From assembly GCA_002359895.1 (NCBI GenBank), contig DEOB01000004.1, forward strand, positions 1 through 64,000: a stretch of 64,000 nt of DNA, written 5' to 3'. The notes below the pieces were generated by a model. It worked only from the letters and a program-made list of their open reading frames with translations. It did no database searches and was not told the origin of the DNA. Below are positions 45,117 to 53,838 of the stretch, one piece after another; position 1 is the first letter of the stretch, and every line of letters begins with the position of its first letter. This DNA is from Stenotrophomonas sp. UBA2629 (GTDB lineage Bacteria > Pseudomonadota > Gammaproteobacteria > Xanthomonadales > Xanthomonadaceae). Position numbers and translations under genes: made by a program.

Positions 45117-46142
45117 ATGTCCAAGGATCTCAAGACCGCTTCCGTATTGGCATTTGAACGCAAGCTGGACCCGTCCGATGCATTGTTCACCAGTGGCAAC
45201 TGGGCAACGCGCGCCGATGTGAGTGGTTGGGTAGCAGTAGGCCTGCGCGAGAAATCCGTGCGCGGCACCATCTCCAACCGTTTGAAGACCACCGGCCAAG
45301 ACCCGGCCAAGCTCGACGCCGCCATACAGAACCCCAACCTGCAGACCGTGGATGTGGCGGCCCTGCCGGCCAACGCCGACACACTGAAAGTACAGTTCAC
45401 CCTGCGCGTACTCGGCGGCACCGGCCAGCCGTCGGCCTGCAACGATGCCACCTACCGGCAGAAGCTGCTGAACACCGTAAGCGGCTATGTGCAGCAGCAG
45501 GGCTTCAATGAACTGGCTCGTCGCTATGCTGCCAACCTGGCAAACGGCCGCTTCCTGTGGCGCAATCGTATCGGCGCCGAGCAGGTGGAGGTAACTGTCG
45601 CCCACCTGCGTGATGGCAAACCCGCTTCACAATGGACGTTTGATGCTTTGGCGCATTCACTCCATGACCTTGTCGCCCCGGCCGGCGAATCCGCCCAGCT
45701 GGCACAACTTGGCGAGTTGATCGCCAACGGCTTGGCCGGCGATAGCCACGTATTGCTGCAGGTCACTGCCTTTGTGCGCTTGGGTGCCGGGCAGGAAGTA
45801 TTCCCCTCGCAAGAGTTGATTCTGGACAAGGCCGCCAGTAAAAAAAGCAAGACGCTCTACGACGTGGACAAGGTAGCCGCCATCCACTCGCAGAAGATCG
45901 GCAATGCCCTGCGTACCGTGGATACCTGGTACCCGAATGCCGAGGAAAATGGCGCCATCGCGGTCGAACCCTATGGCTCGGTGACTACACAGGGCAAGGC
46001 CTACCGGCAGCCGAAGGACAAGCAGGATTTCTACAACTTGCTTGATGCCTGGGTACTGAAGGACAAAGCACCCGCCGTGGACCAGCAGCATTTCGTCATT
46101 GCCACTCTGGTGCGTGGCGGTGTATTCGGCGAGGCAGGTTGA
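45117..46142 (+). CDS. csy3: Csy3 (Cas7f), backbone of the I-F surveillance complex
   Basis: 341 residues, the usual length. The N-terminus LKTASVLAFERKLDPSDALF and the GRFLWRNRIGAEQVEV segment are characteristic. Six copies polymerise along the crRNA spacer. SD AAAGGAA lies before the ATG. The stop overlaps a possible TTG start of cas6f. Confidence 0.95.
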   Translation: MSKDLKTASVLAFERKLDPSDALFTSGNWATRADVSGWVAVGLREKSVRGTISNRLKTTGQDPAKLDAAIQNPNLQTVDVAALPANADTLKVQFTLRVLGGTGQPSACNDATYRQKLLNTVSGYVQQQGFNELARRYAANLANGRFLWRNRIGAEQVEVTVAHLRDGKPASQWTFDALAHSLHDLVAPAGESAQLAQLGELIANGLAGDSHVLLQVTAFVRLGAGQEVFPSQELILDKAASKKSKTLYDVDKVAAIHSQKIGNALRTVDTWYPNAEENGAIAVEPYGSVTTQGKAYRQPKDKQDFYNLLDAWVLKDKAPAVDQQHFVIATLVRGGVFGEAG

Positions 46143-46147
46143 TCCCC

Positions 46148-46714
46148 ATGACCAGCCACCATGTTGATATCCGGGTTGTCCCCGACCCGGAAACCAACGC
46201 AGCGCAGCTGCTTGGCGCACTGTACGACCGGCTGCACCTGGCATTGGTCCAACAGCGCATCGATGACATTGGCGCCAGCTTCCCCGGCTACAGCACAACC
46301 CAGCGCACGCTGGGCACTGTACTGCGCCTGCACGGTAACGAGGCAAGGTTGCGCAACTTCCTGATGGAAGATTGGCTCAAGGGCCTGCGCGGCCATGTGC
46401 GTCTAACGGATGTCTCCGCCGTTCCAGAAGGGGCACCACAGCGCACCGTCCAACGTCGGCAGTTCAAGACCAATGTTGAACGGCTGCGCAGGCGGCGGAT
46501 GAAACGCAAGGGCGAAACCGAACAGCAAGCTCAGCAGGCCATTCCACAAACCGTGGAACGCCGCCCCAACCTGCCCTACCTGCACCTTCGGAGCCGCAGC
46601 ACCAGCCAACCCTTCTGTCTGTTTATTGCCTTGGGGTCACTCACAACAACCGCAAACCCGGGGCGGTTCAACAGCCACGGATTAAGTGGCAGCAGCACAA
46701 TCCCCTGGTTCTGA
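46148..46714 (+). CDS. cas6f: Cas6f (Csy4), crRNA-processing endonuclease
   Basis: 188 residues from the ATG at 46148 (Csy4 is about 187); a TTG at 46139 overlapping csy3 is also possible. It cleaves the repeat RNA on the 3' side of its hairpin. The general-base His is His30 (DRLHLALV). The Arg-rich helix ERLRRRRMKRKGE binds the hairpin major groove. The Ser of LRSRSTSQPFCLFI and the C-terminal PWF match the family. The array begins 128 bp downstream. Confidence 0.95.
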   Translation: MTSHHVDIRVVPDPETNAAQLLGALYDRLHLALVQQRIDDIGASFPGYSTTQRTLGTVLRLHGNEARLRNFLMEDWLKGLRGHVRLTDVSAVPEGAPQRTVQRRQFKTNVERLRRRRMKRKGETEQQAQQAIPQTVERRPNLPYLHLRSRSTSQPFCLFIALGSLTTTANPGRFNSHGLSGSSTIPWF

Positions 46715-46842
46715 CCCTTTTTTTCAGTAACCCAACCGCTCTTTTAAAATCAGTAGCTTGCGAATGCCCCAGAAGTTTGGGGCATTCCTTTTATCGAGCG
46801 ATTTTTTCATGACTGCCCGATACTTACCCTGAAAGTGGTCTA
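46715..46842 (+). promoter_or_regulatory. CRISPR leader
   Basis: 128 bp, AT-richer than flanking genes, between cas6f and the first repeat. Array polarity (intact repeats here, degenerate repeat at the far end) shows that this is the leader. It holds an IHF site (46748-46760) and a 9-bp hairpin GAATGCCCC / GGGGCATTC (46762-46770 and 46779-46787) followed by CTTTTAT. The hairpin could end the cas transcript or be part of the leader recognised during integration. Confidence 0.8.
46748..46760 (+). promoter_or_regulatory. Predicted IHF-binding site in the CRISPR leader
   Basis: AATCAGTAGCTTG fits the consensus WATCARNNNNTTR at every fixed position. It lies about 83 bp before the first repeat. 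IHF bending of the leader is needed for type I-F and I-E spacer integration in other species (known). Confidence 0.7.
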
Positions 46843-48370
46843 GTTCGCTGCCGCATAGGCAGCTCAGAAACAACCCGCTCTACCCGGAACACGACCGCGT
46901 GGATTCGCTGCCGCATAGGCAGCTCAGAAAGGCAGTGAACCCGTCACTTCCAAAGGCATTACGTTCGCTGCCGCATAGGCAGCTCAGAAAAGATAGCCAC
47001 GGACTCTGCCGACGAATATCCGGTTCGCTGCCGCATAGGCAGCTCAGAAACATCACGATCTGCCTGATGTGGGGTGATAGGAGTTCGCTGCCGCATAGGC
47101 AGCTCAGAAATTGAACCGTGGCCACCGCGCTGACGTCGTCCGGTTCGCTGCCGCATAGGCGGCTCAGAAATGCGGGGTGTGGGGTGTCGTGCCAGTTCTC
47201 CCGTTCGCTGCCGCATAGGCAGCTCAGAAATACGGTTTCATCTGCTATGACGAATGGCAGGAGTTCGCTGCCGCATAGGCAGCTCAGAAATCGGCCATGT
47301 AGCGATCGCACACCCAATCGAAGTTCGCTGCCGCATAGGCAGCTCAGAAAACCAGCGACGAGGTGCCGGCGTGAAGCCCATCGTTCGCTGCCGCATAGGC
47401 AGCTCAGAAAACAAGGAAACGAAATGAACATGCTCAAGAAGCGTTCGCTGCCGCATAGGCAGCTCAGAAACTCGCATGCGCCCGGGCAACTGCTGTGGTC
47501 CCGTTCGCTGCCGCATAGGCAGCTCAGAAATCGTTCTGATCGCCCACAAAGCGCACAAACGAGTTCGCTGCCGCATAGGCAGCTCAGAAAAGACCAGAAA
47601 GTGAGGTTCGCTGATGCAGGTTGTTCGCTGCCGCATAGGCAGCTCAGAAACTGGAGCACTGGCTGTGCGGTCAGCAGCTCGGGTTCGCTGCCGCATAGGC
47701 AGCTCAGAAATACATCACCGGCAGTTGGAGCAATCCACGCACGTTCGCTGCCGCATAGGCAGCTCAGAAATGCTCGTGATTGCGCGCGTCCTTGATGTAA
47801 TAGTTCGCTGCCGCATAGGCAGCTCAGAAATCGGTGACAGACGCACTCGCATTGTCCGCTGTGTTCGCTGCCGCATAGGCAGCTCAGAAATCGACGGGAG
47901 GCGATTCGGACTACACCGATGTGTCCGCTGCCGCATAGGCAGCTCAGAAATAAGTGGACACAGAAAGTACTTGTTTTAAGCGGTTCGCTGCCGCATAGGC
48001 AGCTCAGAAAATGAACACTGTGGCGGTAGGAAAGTCAGCCTCGTTCGCTGCCGCATAGGCAGCTCAGAAATGCTCGGCAAGGCATTTTGCGTGGCGCTCT
48101 TGGTTCGCTGCCGCATAGGCAGCTCAGAAATGTTGACGGAGCCGGCCGGCGCTACCCTGCACGTTCGCTGCCGCATAGGCAGCTCAGAAAGTCACCGTCA
48201 AGGGGGTCGGCTGGAACGAGGGGTTCGCTGCCGCATAGGCAGCTCTGAAATCTCGCAAGCGCCTTTTCATCTTGAGGTTCCAGTTCGCTGCCGCATAGGC
48301 AGCTCAGAAAAGCACGCTCCATTCGACAAGTGCGTTCGGGCCGTTCGCTGCCGCATAGGCATCTTAGAAA
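46843..48370 (+). CRISPR. Type I-F CRISPR array, 26 repeats and 25 spacers
   Basis: 28-bp repeats beginning GTTCGCTGCC and ending GGCAGCTCAGAAA at an exact 60-bp period, so every spacer is 32 nt. The RNA hairpin is CUGCC-GCAUA-GGCAG. Cas6f would cut after G20, leaving the handle CUCAGAAA. Repeat variants: second (46903) G1A; sixth (47143) A19G, which keeps pairing as U-G; 47923 T3C; 48223 A24T; last (48343) G20T and C23T. Changes concentrate at the 3' end, marking it as the old, leader-distal end. No spacer is duplicated by eye. Confidence 0.99.
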
Positions 48371-48879
48371 GAGCTAGGATTGCCCTACAGGCATCACACA
48401 CACCAACGAAAGCGGGACGTTGTCCGTCCCCGTTATCGACCAGCACTTGTCCTTCTGCATTGATCCCCAGCGGCGACGTCACCCGGATAACGGTGGATGT
48501 GCGCAGCATCACTAGCGTGCGGCCGCCACAACCGCAGGCTCAACTGGTGCATGACGCTCTTACCCCAGCCGCCATGGCGACCGCCGCCAAGGAGCAGCCT
48601 AGCGTCCATAAGATGGACTGCTTGAAGTCAGGCTGGGCAGCCAAAAAACGATCAATCTGTCGCGACTGAGCTCCAACCCTTCCGAGTCACGGCTGGCAAC
48701 GACGTGGGCCGTGCGCGTCAAACCACCAAAGAAAGCGATTTCACCAAGCAGCATCCGTGCGATGCCCAATGCTGCCATGGCAGCAGGGTTCAGGCGCGTC
48801 GTTTACTCTTTGTACCCCTCATTTGTTTGCCAGCGGCCCTTCACACGCCGCTTGGCCACGCTATCGCGCCCTCCTGCCC
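48371..48879. other. Non-coding or decayed DNA between the array and dusA
   Basis: 509 bp in which I find no intact gene. Several short open stretches on the minus strand (for example around 48390-48512, containing VIRVTSPLGINAEGQVLVDN) read like protein but are broken by stops and have no start. This suggests an eroded gene of unknown origin. No repeat-like remnants are seen past 48370. Confidence 0.55.
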
Positions 48880-49890
48880 ATGTCCCTGCCGCCCCGCCCT
48901 GACCACCGCTACGCCGCCTCCCTGCGCCTGTCCGTTGCCCCGATGATGGATTGGACGGACCGGCATTGCCGGGTGTTCCACCGCATCCTGGCGCCGGGCG
49001 CGCGGCTGTATACCGAGATGGTGCATGCCAATGCGGTGATTCACGGCGACCGCGAGCGACTGCTGGGTTTTGATGCGGCCGAACACCCGCTGGCTCTTCA
49101 GCTGGGGGGCAGCGATCCGGCCGCGCTGGCACAGGCCGCACGAATCGCGGCCGATTGGGGCTATGACGAGGTCAACCTCAACTGCGGCTGCCCATCCGAC
49201 CGTGTGCAGGCCGGGCGTTTCGGCGCCTGCCTGATGCGCGAACCGGCGCTGGTGGCCGAGTGCGTGGCCGCGATGGTGGCGGCGGTGGACATTCCGGTCA
49301 CGGTCAAATGCCGGCTGGGCGTGGATGAAGACAACGATTACGACCTGTTTGCCGCCTTTGTCGACCGACAGGTACAGGCCGGCGCGGCGATGGTGGTGGT
49401 GCATGCGCGCAATGCCTGGCTCAAAGGCCTGTCGCCCAAGGAAAACCGGGAGATCCCACCATTGCGCTACGACTGGGCCTACCGCCTGAAGCAGGATCGC
49501 CCCACGCTGCCGGTGGTGCTCAATGGCGGTATTGCCAGCGTGCAGGCCGCGCAGGAACACCTGCCGCAGCTCGACGGAGTGATGCTGGGCCGCGCCGCCT
49601 ACCACGACCCCTACGTGCTGCATGCACTGGAAGCGGCGCAGACCGGCATGGCGCTGCGCTCGCGGCAAGCCTTGCTGACTGAAATGCGCCCCTACATCGA
49701 GGAGCGCTTGGCCGGCGGCTTGGCGCTCAAGCACATCACCCGGCACCTGCTTGGCCTGTTCCACGGCCAGCCCGGTGGGCGCGCGTTCCGCCAGATCCTG
49801 AGCGAGGGCGCACACCGCCCCGGCGCCGGCTGGGCCTTGCTGGAGCAGGCGCTTCAGGTGACGCAGGAACAGGCGGCACGGGTTGCCTGA
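48880..49890 (+). CDS. dusA: tRNA-dihydrouridine(20/20a) synthase DusA
   Basis: 336 residues from the ATG at 48880; the in-frame extension to 48757 is unlikely. It is an FMN enzyme reducing U20/U20a in tRNAs. The start of the TIM barrel is RLSVAPMMDWTDRHCR. The catalytic Cys lies in VNLNCGCPSDRVQ. HARNAWLKGLSPKENREIPPL is the DusA-specific signature, and NGGI and LGRAAYHDP bind FMN phosphate. The C-terminal helical domain is present. The 5' end of dusA is a known integration site for mobile elements. Confidence 0.95.
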   Translation: MSLPPRPDHRYAASLRLSVAPMMDWTDRHCRVFHRILAPGARLYTEMVHANAVIHGDRERLLGFDAAEHPLALQLGGSDPAALAQAARIAADWGYDEVNLNCGCPSDRVQAGRFGACLMREPALVAECVAAMVAAVDIPVTVKCRLGVDEDNDYDLFAAFVDRQVQAGAAMVVVHARNAWLKGLSPKENREIPPLRYDWAYRLKQDRPTLPVVLNGGIASVQAAQEHLPQLDGVMLGRAAYHDPYVLHALEAAQTGMALRSRQALLTEMRPYIEERLAGGLALKHITRHLLGLFHGQPGGRAFRQILSEGAHRPGAGWALLEQALQVTQEQAARVA

Positions 49891-50110
49891 AGCCGATGGG
49901 GACGGCGGCCGGCTGATCTCAGCTGCCCCGGAGAAAAGATGAACGGGCAGCAGGGGACAGCCGATGAAACCGCCCAAAATCCAATTCATATTTATGAACA
50001 GGCTGCACACCAGGGTACGGAGTTCAGACCGGATTCACCCCTAAAAATCAAGAATTTGCCTTGATTTCGCAGGGGCCGGCATGGAGTTTGAACGGCGGCT
50101 TTTACGAATT

Positions 50111-50139
50111 TTGAACGTTGCCTCGCAGTCCGCTAGGAT
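50111..50139 (+). promoter_or_regulatory. Candidate sigma-70 promoter of the PepSY-phoPQ genes
   Basis: TTGAAC (50111-50116), a 17-bp spacer and TAGGAT (50134-50139). The predicted start site falls at or next to the ATG at 50146, so the transcript would be nearly leaderless; alternatively AGGA at 50135 is the SD and the promoter lies upstream. TTTGAACG occurs twice (50087-50094 and 50110-50117, 23 bp apart), resembling tandem half-sites of an OmpR-family regulator. Confidence 0.45.
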
Positions 50140-50145
50140 CACCCC

Positions 50146-50532
50146 ATGCACCCGCTCTCGCATCGCCGTCTGCACATCGCCCTTGCCGCCACCTTGATCG
50201 TGGCCGGACCGGCCGTTGTCGTGGCCTCGGCACAGCAGCAAGCGCCGCAGGCCCGCCCGCAGGAAATCGCGCGTGCACCGGAGGCTGGTGTCTCGCGCAT
50301 GGCGCGTCAGGAGCATGGCCGTTCGTTGTCAGACGCAGTGCGTCGTGTGCAGCGCGAGACCGGCGGCCGCATCCTGGGCGCCGAGCGCGTGCCCTACGAC
50401 GGCCGTGACATCAACCGCATCAAATACATGGATGACCGTGGACGCGTGCGTTACATGGATGATCCTCAGCCCAGCCGCGCAGATCCGCGAGGCCCCCGGG
50501 CAGAGTTGCCACCACGCGGTGATAACTCCTGA
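50146..50532 (+). CDS. Secreted PepSY-like protein upstream of phoPQ
   Basis: 128 residues. The signal peptide (IALAATLIVAGPAVVVASA) is cleaved near AQQQ. Residues of about 60-105 resemble a single PepSY unit (SLSDAVRRVQRETGGRILGA and YMDDRGRVRYMDD). The tail is Pro/Arg-rich. PepSY proteins beside two-component genes often modulate the sensor from the periplasm (inference). It lies 72 bp before phoP on the same strand. Confidence 0.75.
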   Translation: MHPLSHRRLHIALAATLIVAGPAVVVASAQQQAPQARPQEIARAPEAGVSRMARQEHGRSLSDAVRRVQRETGGRILGAERVPYDGRDINRIKYMDDRGRVRYMDDPQPSRADPRGPRAELPPRGDNS

Positions 50533-50604
50533 ACAGCGATAGTTGTTCCGCGTTCCGCATACAAACGCCGGCACACAGCCGGCCCAAGTTACTAGGGAGA
50601 GTTC

Positions 50605-51288
50605 ATGCGTATCCTTCTGGTTGAAGACGAAGCCCCGCTGCGGGAAACCCTTGCAGCCCGCTTGAAGCGCGAAGGTTTCGCAGTGGATGCGGCGCAGGAT
50701 GGCGAAGAAGGCCTGTATATGGGCCGCGAAGTGCCGTTCGACGTGGGCATCATTGATCTGGGCCTGCCCAAGATGTCGGGCATGGAGCTGATCAAGGCGC
50801 TGCGTGACGAGGGCAAGAAATTCCCGGTGCTGATCCTGACCGCGCGTTCGAGCTGGCAGGACAAGGTCGAGGGCCTGAAACAGGGCGCCGACGATTACCT
50901 GGTCAAGCCGTTCCATGTCGAAGAGCTGCTGGCACGCGTCAACGCGCTGCTGCGTCGCGCCGCTGGCTGGTCCAAGCCGACCTTGGAATGCGGCCCGGTG
51001 GCGCTGGATCTTGCCGCACAGACCGTCAGCGTGGCCGGCAGCAATGTCGACCTCACCAGCTACGAGTACAAGGTGCTGGAATACCTGATGATGCATGCCG
51101 GTGAACTGGTCTCCAAGGCCGACCTCACCGAGCACATCTATCAGCAGGATTTCGATCGCGACTCCAACGTGCTGGAGGTCTTCATCGGCCGCCTGCGCAA
51201 GAAGCTCGATCCGGATGGCGAGTTGAAGCCGATCGAAACCGTGCGTGGCCGCGGTTATCGTTTCGCGATTCCGCGCAACGAGGGCTGA
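50605..51288 (+). CDS. phoP: PhoP-type response regulator
   Basis: 227 residues of the OmpR family. The receiver has the acidic pair in VEDE, phospho-acceptor Asp in IIDLGLPKMSG and Lys in YLVKPF. The winged helix (about 130-225) contains LTSYEYKVLEYL and VRGRGYRF. SD GGGAGAG precedes the ATG. In Xanthomonas and Stenotrophomonas PhoP controls Mg2+, antimicrobial-peptide resistance and virulence genes (known). Confidence 0.9.
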   Translation: MRILLVEDEAPLRETLAARLKREGFAVDAAQDGEEGLYMGREVPFDVGIIDLGLPKMSGMELIKALRDEGKKFPVLILTARSSWQDKVEGLKQGADDYLVKPFHVEELLARVNALLRRAAGWSKPTLECGPVALDLAAQTVSVAGSNVDLTSYEYKVLEYLMMHAGELVSKADLTEHIYQQDFDRDSNVLEVFIGRLRKKLDPDGELKPIETVRGRGYRFAIPRNEG

Positions 51289-51309
51289 GCCCCTTAGGGG
51301 CTGTGCGGT

Positions 51310-52737
51310 ATGTCGAGCCGTCAGTGGCTATTGAAGCGTTGGCGGCCCCGCTCCCTGCAGGCACGCCAGTTGCTGGCTGCCTCGGTGGGCCTGGTGGCGT
51401 TTCTGGCCTTGGCCGGTTACGCCCTCAACGCGATGTTTGCCGACACCGCGCGCGCCAATCTCAGTGAACGCCTGAAGAACTATGCCACCGCCTATGCCGG
51501 TGGCATCGACTTCACCCGCGATCGCTCGCTGTACATCCGCGAGCAACCGCCGGACCCACGTTTTGATATCCCCGGCAGCGGCCTGTACCTGCAGGTGGTG
51601 ATGCCCGGCGGCTATGGCAACTCCATGTCTGCCGAAGGCCCGATGCTGCCCGATGTCAGCGGCCACATGCTCAAGCCCAACGAAGAGGTCTTTGAAGGCC
51701 CGCTGCCGATCACCCAGATCGACGGCACGCCCGGCGAGGTCTATCGCTACGGCATGGGCCTGATATGGGGCGGCGATGGCGCACCCGAAGCCGAGTTCCC
51801 GTACACCATCTATGTGCTGGAAGATTCGCGTGCACTGGGCAGACAGTTGCGCGGCTTCCAGGGCGCGGTGTGGTTCTGGTTGGGTGTGACCGGTGTGATC
51901 CTGCTGCTGTTGCAGACGCTGGTGCTGCAATGGAGCCTGCGCCCGCTCAAACGCGTGATCAACGAGCTGACCAAAGTGCAGCGCGGTGAGCGCGAGCGCA
52001 TGAGTGAAATGCATCCGCGCGAGTTGGAGCCATTGACCGAAAGCATCAACGCCTTCATCGAAAGCGAGCGCGAAAACCTTGAGCGCCAACGCAATACCCT
52101 GGCCGATCTGGCGCACAGCCTGAAAACACCGCTGGCGGTGCTGCGCACGCAGTTGGACAGCGGCAACAGCAGCGACCAGGAGTTACGCGAGGAAGTCAGC
52201 GTACAGTTGCAGCGCATGAACAACCTGGTGTCCTACCAGCTGGCACGTGCTGCGTCCTCGGGCCACAAGCTGTTTTCCGCACCGGTGCCCATTGAAGCCA
52301 GCGCCGAAGAAATCGTGCGCGGGCTGGAAAAGGTGTACGCCACCAAGGGCGTGCTGTGCGAATTTGAACTGGAGCCGGGCGTCAATTTCTACGGCGAGGC
52401 CGGCGATCTGCAGGAGCTGATGGGCAACCTGCTGGAGAACGCGTTCAAGTGGGCCAACCGGCGCGTGCTGCTCACCGCCAAACCCATTGTCGGCACATCA
52501 GGGCGTCGCGCGGGTTTGTTGTTGGCGGTAGATGACGATGGCCCCGGCATTGCTGAGGACAACATCGCCAAGGTGTTGCAGCGAGGCGTGCGCGGCGACG
52601 AACGCGTGCAGGGCCACGGCATTGGCCTGTCCATCGTGCAGGACCTGATCAAGGCCTATCGCGGCGAACTGCAGGTCAAGCGTTCCACCGAATTGGGTGG
52701 CGCGCGTTTTGAAGTGACACTGCCGCCCGGTATTTGA
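51310..52737 (+). CDS. phoQ: PhoQ-type sensor histidine kinase
   Basis: 475 residues. Transmembrane helix 1 (about 22-45), a periplasmic sensor domain (about 46-180), helix 2 (about 182-203) and a HAMP-like linker. The phospho-acceptor is His in LADLAHSLKTPLAVLRTQLD, the N box is LMGNLLENAFKWANR and the G box is DDGPGI. It starts 21 bp after phoP. The ATPase motifs ELMGNLLENAFKWA and GHGIGLSIVQD are PhoQ-like. Confidence 0.9.
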   Translation: MSSRQWLLKRWRPRSLQARQLLAASVGLVAFLALAGYALNAMFADTARANLSERLKNYATAYAGGIDFTRDRSLYIREQPPDPRFDIPGSGLYLQVVMPGGYGNSMSAEGPMLPDVSGHMLKPNEEVFEGPLPITQIDGTPGEVYRYGMGLIWGGDGAPEAEFPYTIYVLEDSRALGRQLRGFQGAVWFWLGVTGVILLLLQTLVLQWSLRPLKRVINELTKVQRGERERMSEMHPRELEPLTESINAFIESERENLERQRNTLADLAHSLKTPLAVLRTQLDSGNSSDQELREEVSVQLQRMNNLVSYQLARAASSGHKLFSAPVPIEASAEEIVRGLEKVYATKGVLCEFELEPGVNFYGEAGDLQELMGNLLENAFKWANRRVLLTAKPIVGTSGRRAGLLLAVDDDGPGIAEDNIAKVLQRGVRGDERVQGHGIGLSIVQDLIKAYRGELQVKRSTELGGARFEVTLPPGI

Positions 52738-52786
52738 AGCAGCATCCTCAATGCACGGGCTGGACTGACGTCGGCCAGTGCGCTGC

Positions 52787-53530
52787 TTACGACGCGTGGC
52801 TCGGCGACGGCCCGTACAGCCGCTGCAGATGCGCGGCGATGATGGGCATCTCCTGTTGCAATACCTGCGGCGATGAGAAGTGGTACTCGCTTACCACAGC
52901 GAAAAATTCTTCCGGCGCCTCCGCGGCGTAAGGATCGATCGTGGTGTCTTGGCCGGCATCCACCTGCGCGCAGAAGCGGTCGTAGTGCTGTTGGAAATCC
53001 CGTGCCCATTGCCGCTGCCATTCGCGCGGCAACGGTGGCGTGCCATCCATCGCGCCATCCAACGCATCCAGCTTGTGCGCCATTTCATGCACCGCCACGC
53101 AGAAGCCGGCGTGGGGGTCGGCAATGTCGGCCTGCACATCGGCCCAAGACAGAATCAGCGGACCGCTATCCCACGATTCGCCAATCAGTTCGTCGTCCCA
53201 TTCGTGCAGCACGCCCGCTGCGTCCACATGGCTGCGCTGCACGCGGAATGCCTCGGGGTAAACCACCAGCTCCGACCAGCCGTGCAGGCCCTCGCTGCCA
53301 AACTCCATCAGCGGCAGGCAGCACAACGCAGCCAACAACATGCGTTGGCCGGCATCCAGCTCTAGGCCCGCTACCGGGGTAATGGTTTTGCGCTGCAGAA
53401 ACAGCGCGGTCAATGCGCGCAGTTTGGTGTGCTGTGCGGGTTGCAGGCTGCGCAACCACGGGCAGCGCTCGCAGACATCACGCCATAGGGTTTCATCAAG
53501 TGACGGCGGCGTGCGCTGCCACCAGCGCAG
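52787..53530 (-). CDS. mtfA: MtfA-family zinc peptidase, start codon uncertain
   Basis: Zinc aminopeptidase related to E. coli MtfA, which binds the Mlc repressor and affects glucose-PTS expression. The zinc motif is HEMAHKLD with a third ligand Glu in AEAPEEFFAV. Standard start codons in frame are limited to a TTG at 53455, giving 222 residues. Conserved coding sequence clearly extends upstream (LIQSLLRWW, LDETLWRDVCERC) to at least about 53530 with no ATG, GTG or TTG before an upstream stop. The start coordinate given here is the limit of visible homology (an ATT codon), not a proven start. The stop of the preceding gene overlaps this region. Confidence 0.8.
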   Translation of the reverse strand: MRWWQRTPPSLDETLWRDVCERCPWLRSLQPAQHTKLRALTALFLQRKTITPVAGLELDAGQRMLLAALCCLPLMEFGSEGLHGWSELVVYPEAFRVQRSHVDAAGVLHEWDDELIGESWDSGPLILSWADVQADIADPHAGFCVAVHEMAHKLDALDGAMDGTPPLPREWQRQWARDFQQHYDRFCAQVDAGQDTTIDPYAAEAPEEFFAVVSEYHFSSPQVLQQEMPIIAAHLQRLYGPSPSHAS

Positions 53531-53541
53531 TAACGACTGAA

Positions 53542-53838
53542 TCAGCGGAACATCCCGGGCAACATGCGGTGCCAGCGGGGTGCACGCAGGCGCGGCATGA
53601 TGTCTTCATCGCTGCCACCGCCCCGGGACTGGGCCGACTTGCTCTTGCTGGCCGGCGGCGCGGCAGGCACCGAGTTGGCGATGTTTACCGAGGCGGCCGG
53701 GACGGCGACGCGCTCCACTTCTGCCGGGGCGTAGCTGCAGCCACTCTTGCCGGCGCCGCCGAGCGCATCTGAAGCCTGCGCTGCAACCGGCACCAGCAGT
53801 AGGATCAGGCAATGAGCGAGGTGGCGCATCGTCAACAT
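53542..53838 (-). CDS. Small secreted protein of unknown function
   Basis: 98 residues with signal peptide (LAHCLILLLVPVAAQA), a Cys, an Ala/Val/Pro-rich middle and a basic C-terminus. No family is recognised. The start may be the ATG at 53838 or 53829. It immediately precedes, and at its stop overlaps the reading frame of, mtfA. Confidence 0.55.
   Translation of the reverse strand: MLTMRHLAHCLILLLVPVAAQASDALGGAGKSGCSYAPAEVERVAVPAASVNIANSVPAAPPASKSKSAQSRGGGSDEDIMPRLRAPRWHRMLPGMFR

Noticed and set aside
46880..48669. Open frames of 80-260 residues across the array with repeated SLPHRQLRN or FLSCLCGSE motifs
   Set aside because: These are translations of the 60-bp CRISPR period in different frames, not proteins.
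48390..48700. A remnant of a named phage or transposase gene after the array
   Set aside because: Short protein-like stretches are visible, but no motif allows a family to be named, so only non-coding or decayed DNA is reported.
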